Positions 43,081 through 50,883 of a DNA stretch of 54,255 nt are shown one piece after another. Source of the DNA: Gemella haemolysans (lineage in GTDB: Bacteria; Bacillota; Bacilli; Staphylococcales; Gemellaceae). Within the stretch, counting starts at the first letter, position 1. Every line of letters starts with the position of its first letter. The translations under genes were made by a program, and so were the position numbers. The notes beneath the pieces are model-generated. The model saw nothing but the letters and a program-made list of their open reading frames with translations. It ran no database searches and had not been told where the DNA came from. The DNA is taken from positions 1 through 54,255 of the forward strand of contig NZ_CABFLN010000004.1 of the NCBI RefSeq assembly GCF_901873445.1. Direction: 5' to 3'.

Positions 43081-43728
43081 TTAATGCTCTAAACCACCTG
43101 TTACTTTTGTATCTTCTTTATCAAAGTAATTTACAGCAGTTTTTATTATTAATTCTAAAGCAATAATAATATCCTCTTTTTTCATAAAAGGCATATTAGG
43201 TTTATCTTTAACTTGTTCTTCAATATAAGGGATATGAATAAATCCAGCTTTAATATTTGGATATTTTTTTGAAGTTAGGTATAAAGATTCATACATAATA
43301 TGATTGCAAACAAAAGTACCAGCAGTATTAGAAATAGCAGAAGGGATATTATTTTTATTTAATTCATCAACAATTGCTTTTATTGGCAGTGTAGAAAAAT
43401 ATGCATTTTCACCATCTTTTCTTATGGTTTCATCAATAGGGCTATTTCCAATATTATCTGGGATTCTAGCATCATCAATATTAATAGCGATACGTTCTGG
43501 TGTAATCTTACTTCTTCCACCAGCTTGACCGACACATATAACGATGTTGGGAGAAAATGATTTTATATTTTCTTCTAAGACATGTGAGCTGTCATTGAAG
43601 ACTGTTGGTAAAGTGATTTTCTTAATTTCTATATTATCAATATTGTCTGGTAAGCTATTAACACATAAACTAGAAGGATTAATACTCTCGCCACCAAATT
43701 TATCAAAACCAGTTATTAATACTCTCAT
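43081..43728 (-). CDS. pcp: Pyroglutamyl-peptidase I
   Basis: 215 aa cytoplasmic cysteine peptidase removing N-terminal pyroglutamate. The triad is visible as E78 (in ITPERIAIN), C141 (in [10 protein letters not shown]) and H165 (in AGFIHIPY). The N-terminal [19 protein letters not shown] is standard. It is a monocistronic gene with its own terminator. Pyrrolidonyl arylamidase activity is a common phenotypic trait of Gram-positive cocci, Gemella included, consistent with the proposed organism. Confidence 0.95.
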   Translation of the reverse strand: MRVLITGFDKFGGESINPSSLCVNSLPDNIDNIEIKKITLPTVFNDSSHVLEENIKSFSPNIVICVGQAGGRSKITPERIAINIDDARIPDNIGNSPIDETIRKDGENAYFSTLPIKAIVDELNKNNIPSAISNTAGTFVCNHIMYESLYLTSKKYPNIKAGFIHIPYIEEQVKDKPNMPFMKKEDIIIALELIIKTAVNYFDKEDTKVTGGLEH

Positions 43729-43940
43729 AATGCACCTCGTAATATTTATAAAAAATATATTGTAATAATTAACTTAATAATATTCCATGGTAATTATCAC
43801 ATCTCAATTAATTAAATTTTTAAATTATAATAATTATAAAACAGTTTGGATAATTTTAAAATAGTATTCTTATAATTTTAGGAGATAAATTGTAATTGAT
43901 TATTAAAAGTGATATTATTAAAACATAAGGGGTGAGAATT

Positions 43941-44588
43941 TTGTCTAGAGAAGAGAAATTAAGAACAATTATTAGTACGATAGATAATTCTGAATATAGT
44001 GCTACTAAGAAAAATGTTACTAATAAGTGTATGATGAGAACATTTAAAGAAGCTAACGACACTTGGTTAGCAGAAGCTTATTCTAAGAAAAAATATGCTG
44101 ATTATAAACCATTTCAATTCGTTGATGGAGAGGGAGTAAGGTGTTCAATATATTTAAGTGGTTGCTTATTTGCTTGTAAAGAATGTTTTAACGAAAGTAT
44201 TCAAAACTTTAATGCTGGACAATTATACACAAAAGAAGTAGAAGATCAAATAATACAAGATTTAAGTAATTCATATGTACAAGGACTAACAATTTTAGGA
44301 GGAGAGCCGTTCCTTAATACTCAGGTAGCTAGAACGTTAGCTAAAAGAGTTAGAGATGAGTTCGGTACAACAAAAGATATCTGGGTATACAGTGGTTATA
44401 CATATGAACAACTCTTAAATGCTAGTGAGGATAAAAAAGAATTATTAAATCTATGTGATGTATTGGTAGATGGACCGTTCATGATTTATTTGAAAGATCT
44501 AAGTTTAAGATTTAGAGGGAGTAGTAACCAAAGAATTATAGATTTAAAAAATTCGAGTAAGGATAATGTAGTGTTATATTTAGAATAG
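43941..44588 (+). CDS. nrdG: Anaerobic ribonucleotide reductase activating protein
   Basis: 215 aa from TTG 43941, about 8 nt after aaggggtg; the earlier GTG (43932) overlaps the RBS. Radical SAM motif C75-x3-C79-x2-C82 in SGCLFACKECFNE, preceded by PFQFVDGEGVRCSIYLSG and followed by LTILGGEPFLN. It generates the glycyl radical on NrdD using SAM. The usual partner nrdD is not adjacent. About 55 residues precede the core, which is on the long side. The identification is by motif and by the very typical NrdG core. Confidence 0.9.
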   Translation: MSREEKLRTIISTIDNSEYSATKKNVTNKCMMRTFKEANDTWLAEAYSKKKYADYKPFQFVDGEGVRCSIYLSGCLFACKECFNESIQNFNAGQLYTKEVEDQIIQDLSNSYVQGLTILGGEPFLNTQVARTLAKRVRDEFGTTKDIWVYSGYTYEQLLNASEDKKELLNLCDVLVDGPFMIYLKDLSLRFRGSSNQRIIDLKNSSKDNVVLYLE

Positions 44589-44629
44589 TAATACTAGAAA
44601 TGAAATTACTTTTAATAGAAAGTTTTTCA

Positions 44630-44638
44630 TGATATAAT
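44630..44638 (+). promoter_or_regulatory. Extended -10 upstream of yhgE
   Basis: TGATATAAT (44630-44638). Transcription would start near 44645, immediately before the hairpin at 44651-44677. Confidence 0.5.
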
Positions 44639-44650
44639 ATTTAAGTTAAT

Positions 44651-44686
44651 AATTAGGGATATATAATATCTCTAATTATTTTTGTT
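44651..44686 (+). terminator. Hairpin with T-run between nrdG and yhgE
   Basis: aattagggatat (44651-44662) pairs with atatctctaatt (44666-44677), followed by atttttgtt. It could terminate nrdG or act as an attenuator in the yhgE leader, since a promoter-like -10 lies just upstream of it. Confidence 0.55.
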
Positions 44687-44714
44687 AATTAATTTATAGA
44701 GAGGAGATTAAAAG

Positions 44715-46865
44715 TTGAAAAATATTATTGAAATTTTTCGAAAGGATATAAAAGAAGTATTTAGAAAAACTAATACGTGGATAATTATAGTAGGATTAAT
44801 ATTTTTACCATCGATGTATGCATGGCCGAATATACTATCATCATGGGATCCTTATGGACATACTAACAATATAAAGGTTGCTGTTACATCTGAAGATAAT
44901 GGTGCTACTGTCGATGGTAAAGAGTTAAACTTAGGTAATAGTTTAGTTGAGGGATTAAAAAGTAATAAGAGCTTAGATTGGCAGTTTGTATCTAATAAAC
45001 AAGAAGCTGAGGACGGAGTAAGAATAGGTGATTATTATGCTAGTATAGTAGTTCCGAAAAACTTTAGTAAAGATATGACTTCTGTTAGTAGAACAGAACC
45101 TCAAAGGGCGACAATTGAGTATACGGTAAATGAGAAGATTAATGCTATTAGTCCTAAAATAACTAATAGTGGAGCTTCAGCAATTGCAAATAATATTAGT
45201 AAGAGTTTCGTTGAAACGGCAAATGGAGTAATTTTTGAAAAACTGCATGAAGCCGGTATTAAATTTGAAGAAAATTTACCATCAATAGAAAAAGCTAAAC
45301 AAGAAATTTTCAAATTGAATGAAAACTTTTCTACGTATGAAGCGAGTTTAAGTGAATTAATAGGAAAAGTAGAACATGGTTATAATATATTAAATACAGT
45401 TCAAAATACTTTACCTGAAATAGATAGAGCAGCGACTAATAGTATTATGCTAGCTGATAAAGCAGGTGTAACAATTAACAATATTCAAGGATTTAATGAT
45501 AGAATGTTACCTATTATTAGCAATCATTTGAGTGTAGTTGAAGAAGTCTCTAAAGAAGCACATATTATAGCAAAAGAAATTCAACAAAAACCAGATAGAA
45601 CAGAAGAAATTAAAGCTAGACAAAAAGCTTTAGATAGCAGACTTCAAGCTAGTGGAGAAAGACTCCAGCTTGTAAAGAATATTTTCGAATATTTTAATAA
45701 CCTATCTAATGAAAAATTATTTAATAATCAATTATCAAAAGTGACAACTCTAGAAAATGATATTAATAAAGTAAAAGAGATTAATATTAATATTTATAAT
45801 AAGATGAATCACTATGATGAAATTACAGATACTTTGAAAGAAGAGTTTGTAAATAAATCAGCTAGAATAAACGAACTTTCAACAGATATGAATACTAAGT
45901 TAAATGATGAAGTTTCTCCATTAATATCACAGGTTCTTAGTAGGGCAGATGTTAATATTGGTAAAGTGAGTGGAATAATAGCCCAAGCTCAAGGAGAACT
46001 TCCAGCCGTAGAAAGAAAATTATCAGAAACTGAAGCGAAAATAAGTAATGCACATGGTAAATTATTAACATTACAAGCTCATATGCCATCAGCAAAAAGT
46101 AAAATTCAAAAACTAACAGATGAAATAAAAAAAGCTGATGGAGAAGTAGATAAAAACCAACTGTTTAATTTATTAAAAGTCGATTATAAGAAACAAGCTG
46201 AATTTTTCGCAAATCCAGTAAAACTTCAAGAGAATAAACTTTATCATATAGAAAACTACGGATCAGCGATGACTCCATTTTATACAGTTTTATCTATTTG
46301 GGTTGGATCATTATTAATGTCTTCGTTATTAACTACTAAGGTAGAAGATGAAGAAAATAAATATAAACCATATCAAAAATACTTTGGAAGAGGATTATTG
46401 TTTGTAATAATTTCTTTATTCCAGACATTAATTATAACTTTAGGTGATATGTATGTTCTAGGTACTCAGGCGACATCACCATTTAGATTTGTTATATTTG
46501 CATTATTAATATCTTTACTATTTTCATCAATTATTTATACAATAGTATGTATTCTAGGAAATGTAGGGAAAGCAGTTTGTATTATATTATTAGTACTGCA
46601 ATTAGGAAGCTCAGGTGGAACATTCCCGATTCAGATGACTTCAAAATTCTTCCAAACATTATATCCAAAAGTACCATTCACTTATTCAATAGGATTACTA
46701 CGTGAAGCGGTAGGTGGTGTATATGCTCCAGCTGTGCACCGTGATATAAAAATATTATTTATATATCTAATTATCGTTCTTGTAGGTGGAGCGATTCTAG
46801 TTAGTCTAAAAGCACGCTCTGCTAAATTAAGTAGAGAAAGAGAACGTTCTAAGTTATTCTTATAA
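44715..46865 (+). CDS. yhgE: YhgE/Pip-family membrane protein
   Basis: 716 aa, TTG start with gaggag 8 nt upstream. One N-terminal helix (about 22-40, TWIIIVGLIFLPSMYAWPNI) is followed by a ~480-residue extracellular region rich in coiled-coil heptads, then five C-terminal helices (about 520-705), ending KLSRERERSKLFL. This is the layout of Pip (phage infection protein of Lactococcus), Bacillus YhgE, and the related EsaA of type VIIb secretion, all in the ABC-2-like permease superfamily. No ESX or other type VII gene is in the window, so a phage-receptor-like or unknown export role is as likely. Confidence 0.85.
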   Translation: MKNIIEIFRKDIKEVFRKTNTWIIIVGLIFLPSMYAWPNILSSWDPYGHTNNIKVAVTSEDNGATVDGKELNLGNSLVEGLKSNKSLDWQFVSNKQEAEDGVRIGDYYASIVVPKNFSKDMTSVSRTEPQRATIEYTVNEKINAISPKITNSGASAIANNISKSFVETANGVIFEKLHEAGIKFEENLPSIEKAKQEIFKLNENFSTYEASLSELIGKVEHGYNILNTVQNTLPEIDRAATNSIMLADKAGVTINNIQGFNDRMLPIISNHLSVVEEVSKEAHIIAKEIQQKPDRTEEIKARQKALDSRLQASGERLQLVKNIFEYFNNLSNEKLFNNQLSKVTTLENDINKVKEININIYNKMNHYDEITDTLKEEFVNKSARINELSTDMNTKLNDEVSPLISQVLSRADVNIGKVSGIIAQAQGELPAVERKLSETEAKISNAHGKLLTLQAHMPSAKSKIQKLTDEIKKADGEVDKNQLFNLLKVDYKKQAEFFANPVKLQENKLYHIENYGSAMTPFYTVLSIWVGSLLMSSLLTTKVEDEENKYKPYQKYFGRGLLFVIISLFQTLIITLGDMYVLGTQATSPFRFVIFALLISLLFSSIIYTIVCILGNVGKAVCIILLVLQLGSSGGTFPIQMTSKFFQTLYPKVPFTYSIGLLREAVGGVYAPAVHRDIKILFIYLIIVLVGGAILVSLKARSAKLSRERERSKLFL

Positions 46866-46890
46866 GATTTATATTTTTTAAATTTTAATA

Positions 46891-46945
46891 AAGTGATTCA
46901 AAGGGATTGATTAATGCAGTCAAAACTTTTGAGTCACTTCTTTTG
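46891..46945 (+). terminator. Terminator after yhgE
   Basis: aagtgattcaaa (46891-46902) pairs with tttgagtcactt (46928-46939), one mismatch/wobble, then a T-rich stretch. The stem is a diverged relative of the gagtgactca hairpin family. Confidence 0.7.
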
Positions 46946-46983
46946 TTTGTTTTCTCATACTAAATGAAAAAACTTAGTATTTA

Positions 46984-46992
46984 TGATATAAT
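46984..46992 (+). promoter_or_regulatory. Promoter of the glycosyltransferase pair, extended -10
   Basis: TGATATAAT (46984-46992), start codon 36 nt downstream. Confidence 0.5.
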
Positions 46993-47027
46993 TAAAAGAT
47001 AAAACCTTAAAATATAGAGGATAGATT

Positions 47028-48029
47028 ATGGTTAGAACATTAGATAGAACAAAAGATATCTTTTTAGATACAATGCTTTTGGGAAATGAAATTTTAATAA
47101 AAAAAATAAAAACAACGAATAAAACGAAAATTACTGTAGTTATAGCAGCATATAGAAGTGTGAAAAGATTACAGGAAATAATTAATGATTTATTTAATCA
47201 AAGCTTCCAAGATTTTGAAGTGATAGTAGTTGATGATCTTTCTAGTTCAGAAATAGAAGAAGCGGTTGCTGCAGTCGACAGTAGTAAAATAAATTATATA
47301 AAAAAACAACTAGGATCTAATTCGTCAGCGAAAAATTGTGCATTAGATTTTGCTAAAGGAGAATATGTTGTTTTTGTAGAAGAAAATTCAAAATTAAAAC
47401 AAAATTACTTAGAGATTTTATATAATGAGATTTCTAAAAATAATCTTGATATTGTAATGTTAACTAGAGATGGATATCCTAGTATATTAGATGAAAAGAT
47501 TTCATCTGGTCAAGAGTATTTAGTAGAAGAAATTAAAAGATTGAAAAGTGATTTAAACTATAACATTACTTCATGCATGTTTAAAAGAAAATTTTTAGAT
47601 ATCTATAATTTAAGATTTCAAGAAGACATGCTTGCTTTAGAGAACTTATATTTTAAATTAAAAACTTTTGATATAGCAGGAAAGGTTAGTCAAATTGGAA
47701 AAGTTGGATATAAAGACTTATTAGAAAAAAAATCAGTGAGAAACAATGCAATGATAGATGCTTCAACTAGAAGAATAATGATTGCAGTAAATAAAATAGA
47801 AGAGTTTAAACAAAACAAAAAATATGAAGAAAGTTTAAATCTTCTATGCGGATACTTACTTTTTGATGTGTTGAGAATGCATGAAAATATGTCCGAGGAA
47901 ATAGAAATTTTAGAATTGATAAAATCAAGAAAAAATTATTTTGAAAGTGATACATTTGTTAACAAAACAATGATAGCAATGTCTCCGATAATGTTTGCTA
48001 ATCATCTTAACAGAAAGGATAGGAGATAA
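47028..48029 (+). CDS. Family 2 glycosyltransferase-like protein
   Basis: 333 aa. The GT-A opening KITVVIAAYRSVKRLQEII, then FEVIVVDDLSSSE and KNCALDFAKGEYVVFVEEN, is that of GT2. At the place of the metal-binding DxD motif it reads EEN, so catalysis in the usual manner is doubtful or the motif has drifted. The C-terminal third is helical and not recognised. It ends 2 nt before a large GT-C-like membrane protein, and the two are surely co-translated. They probably act together on a surface glycan; the acceptor is unknown. Confidence 0.8.
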   Translation: MVRTLDRTKDIFLDTMLLGNEILIKKIKTTNKTKITVVIAAYRSVKRLQEIINDLFNQSFQDFEVIVVDDLSSSEIEEAVAAVDSSKINYIKKQLGSNSSAKNCALDFAKGEYVVFVEENSKLKQNYLEILYNEISKNNLDIVMLTRDGYPSILDEKISSGQEYLVEEIKRLKSDLNYNITSCMFKRKFLDIYNLRFQEDMLALENLYFKLKTFDIAGKVSQIGKVGYKDLLEKKSVRNNAMIDASTRRIMIAVNKIEEFKQNKKYEESLNLLCGYLLFDVLRMHENMSEEIEILELIKSRKNYFESDTFVNKTMIAMSPIMFANHLNRKDRR

Positions 48030-48031
48030 AT

Positions 48032-50056
48032 ATGAGGCGAATACTTCATAATGTATTTTCATATGCGTTTATAGCGCTTTTCACAGTTGCTTTAACTTGG
48101 GCTTATGTAGCACCGTTTGTATATGAACGAATATTGAATCCACTTGCGTTACTTTTAGGAGTTCCTGTTGTATTCATATTATTTATTTATGCAGTAAAGA
48201 AAATTTTAGCAACTGATGAAGTAGGATTAAAAAAATATAATAGAATTATAATATTAGTATACTTAGTATTTCAGGCAATAATATTATCGATGGATACCTT
48301 AAACTTTTCAGATGGTGCAGAGATAGAAAATGAAGCACACTATATGTTAAACTATGGGAAATTTTCAGGTGAGAGATACTTTTTAGTTTATCCTAATAAT
48401 ATTACACCTACTATTATCCTTTATTGGATATATCGTATAGCAGCATTTCTACATGTTTCTGAAGTTTGGATGTTGCATATATTCTGTTTCTTAGTAACAA
48501 CGGCAACAATATTCTTAACGTATAAAACTGCTGGAAAATTACTAACAAAACAAAAACAAACAATAATTCTTGGTTTAATGATCTTATACATACCATTTCA
48601 AATGTACAGTTTATTCTACTATTCTGATACTTTGATGGTAATCATGGTAGCTTTAATAATATATGTACTTATCCCGTCGGATGGGAGTTTTATCTTTAGA
48701 ACCAAGCATATTGTAGCTGTGGCAATATTAGTAGCATTTGCTTGGAATCTTAGATCAAATATTATTATTATTTTACCAGCATTAATTGTGTACTTACTAT
48801 TTTTTAAATGGTACAAAAATTTGGTATTATTACTAGTAACCTTCGGAATTGCATTTATCTTCTTTGGCAAAGGATTCGATATGCTTTGGGCACACTATGG
48901 ATTCTGGAAAGATGATGGTTATAGATTTCCTATGTTACACTGGGTAATGATGGGAATGAGTATTCAAGGTGGAAGTTATAACTGGCAAGATTTCCAATTT
49001 ACATATCTTAGTCAAAATAAAATGACTGATGACCTCGGCTTATTCTTTAATAGGGTGACTCATAGACCATTTTTCCTTAATTTACTTATGATAGTTCTTA
49101 AAATAAGAGGTAATTGGAGTGACGGTACTATAAACTACACGAATGGTACTCGTGCATTAAGAGATGGAGATGGATTCTTATGGCAACTGTTCTATGGAAG
49201 TGACAATAGCTTCTTTATCTATATTTCTCAAATGATGTATGTAGTAATCTTATTTGGAATGGTTTATTACATTTATAAACGTAGAAAAGAGTATATAACA
49301 TCTTGTTTCTTATTCCAAATTATTATTTTTGGAGTATTTATGTTCCATTTAATTTGGGAAGCAAAACCTAGATATGTTTATGCATGGATGCCAATAATTT
49401 TTATTTTAGGAGCAAAAGGTTTAATTTTATTTGCTGAAAGATATGAGGCTATAATATTTGATAAATACAAGAAAAAACTTTATATTGCTTTTGGAATAGT
49501 TTTTGCACTTCAGGTAGGAAGTGATAGTTTTTTAAGACCATCGTATTCAATGAACTTAGACTATGATTCACGTGTAATTAATGGTATTAGTATATATGCA
49601 ACAGATAATTATCTGCGTGATGGAATAGTTAGAGTTAATAAAGATACTGAAGTAGAACAAACGTTTAAAGCGAATCGAAGTTTTAATTATGTTCGTGGAT
49701 ATATTTCATCTTATGATGAGAAGAATAATTCGAAATACAAAGTAGAAATTATTGATAAAAAAGATAATAAAGTTGTAAGGGAACATGAATTTGTATATCG
49801 TGAATTGTATTGGGAAATTCCTCTGCAAACATATACATTACGTTGGTACTTTGATGATCTTCCAGCCGGAGATTACAGTGTGAAATTCTCACAAATAGAA
49901 AGTGATAATAATGGTAGCATAGTAATTTCAAGTGTACCAAATGAAATGGTAGATATGTATGAAGCAGGAAAACTATATATTAATGGAGCAGATCAAAATA
50001 AAAAAGATCTATCATTACAAATTGGACATAGATACAAAAAACTTTGGTGGTATTAG
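48032..50056 (+). CDS. Polytopic GT-C-like membrane protein
   Basis: 674 aa. About eleven or twelve transmembrane helices occupy residues 10-490. The first outer loop contains MDTLNFSDGAEIENEAHYML, with acidic residues where GT-C glycosyltransferases place the catalytic Asp/Glu. The last 165 residues form a soluble, β-rich extracellular domain (KYKVEIIDKKDNKVVREHEF, LPAGDYSVKFSQIES). GT-C enzymes use lipid-linked sugars outside the membrane; a cytoplasmic GT2 partner, as here, often makes such a donor. I do not recognise the exact family, so wall polymer or protein glycosylation are only possibilities. Confidence 0.7.
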   Translation: MRRILHNVFSYAFIALFTVALTWAYVAPFVYERILNPLALLLGVPVVFILFIYAVKKILATDEVGLKKYNRIIILVYLVFQAIILSMDTLNFSDGAEIENEAHYMLNYGKFSGERYFLVYPNNITPTIILYWIYRIAAFLHVSEVWMLHIFCFLVTTATIFLTYKTAGKLLTKQKQTIILGLMILYIPFQMYSLFYYSDTLMVIMVALIIYVLIPSDGSFIFRTKHIVAVAILVAFAWNLRSNIIIILPALIVYLLFFKWYKNLVLLLVTFGIAFIFFGKGFDMLWAHYGFWKDDGYRFPMLHWVMMGMSIQGGSYNWQDFQFTYLSQNKMTDDLGLFFNRVTHRPFFLNLLMIVLKIRGNWSDGTINYTNGTRALRDGDGFLWQLFYGSDNSFFIYISQMMYVVILFGMVYYIYKRRKEYITSCFLFQIIIFGVFMFHLIWEAKPRYVYAWMPIIFILGAKGLILFAERYEAIIFDKYKKKLYIAFGIVFALQVGSDSFLRPSYSMNLDYDSRVINGISIYATDNYLRDGIVRVNKDTEVEQTFKANRSFNYVRGYISSYDEKNNSKYKVEIIDKKDNKVVREHEFVYRELYWEIPLQTYTLRWYFDDLPAGDYSVKFSQIESDNNGSIVISSVPNEMVDMYEAGKLYINGADQNKKDLSLQIGHRYKKLWWY

Positions 50057-50109
50057 GGATATAGAATTTAAAATAAGTATAATAAGGTTAACTAAAAAGA
50101 TTTTTAAAA

Positions 50110-50254
50110 AAAGTTTATATGATAACTCATATACTTAGTGGTTTGTTGATATCTAAATTCGCTGTATAATAGCTTTTTGATATCTAATAAACTTTGCGGG
50201 GGTGACTCTACAAAATCTTGTTTCTTAAGAAATCATGATTTTTGAGTCACTCCC
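50110..50254. repeat. Intergenic repeat, copy B
   Basis: Same element and orientation as 35540-35683. The hairpin arms (50141-50157 with 50176-50192) and the terminal gggggtgactct ... gagtcactccc hairpin are kept, with scattered substitutions and small indels elsewhere. It follows the GT-C gene by about 50 bp and can serve as its terminator. Confidence 0.75.
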
Positions 50255-50270
50255 TTTTTATATAATGAAA

Positions 50271-50309
50271 GGTGCTGACTTAAAAAATCTAAATTTTAAC
50301 AAAGTGTAT
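50271..50309. repeat. Partial repeat block following copy B
   Basis: ggtgctgac ... ttaacaaagtgtat resembles the block that precedes copy A at 35512-35548. At this locus it lies after the hairpin, so the repeat is modular. Confidence 0.5.
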
Positions 50310-50883
50310 GCAGTAGTTAGTTTTATATTCAATAGTGTGCATTATTATTTATAATTTTATTTATTTATCAAAAATGAATTTATGATACAAATATAATAAT
50401 ATTGCGACTTTGAACAAAGAAAATATTTATTGTAAATTCTTGACAAATAAATATTAAAACTCTAAAATAGAACTTGAAGGAAATAGACTATTTAACTGTA
50501 AAAAGAATATATACTAGTTAATAAAAGGATTATATATTTTTGTTGTTAGTATTTTTATTGATTTTAAGTTTTTTAGTAGAAGTTTAATAGGAAAATAATT
50601 ATTAAGGCAATGACTTTTAAGGTTAGATATTTTTAAAATAAGGATACTTAACGGGTTTTATCATAATTTAGAAATAATAAGATTTATAATGTGAAATATT
50701 TTATGAAATTTATAAGCTTATTTTAGAAAATTTCACTTTAATGTTTAGTGAAAAATTTTTCATATATACATTTAAAATTTTTTGTATCTTTTAGGTAGTT
50801 GTAAAATAATGAGATTATAGATTAGATTTTGTATGCTTATCTTTCAATTTTGTGTAACATTTAATATATAGTAAGGAGTTCCA
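50310..50883. other. Long AT-rich upstream region of the surface lipase gene
   Basis: About 570 bases without an ORF that has an RBS. A near-consensus promoter lies at 50440-50468, some 400 nt before the gene. Nearer the gene I see taatat (50862-50867) but no convincing -35. The lipase RBS aaggag is at 50873-50878. Confidence 0.5.
50440..50468 (+). promoter_or_regulatory. Near-consensus promoter far upstream of the lipase gene
   Basis: TTGACA (50440-50445), a 17-nt spacer and TAAAAT (50463-50468). The transcript would start near 50475, either a 410-nt leader or a separate small RNA. Confidence 0.5.
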
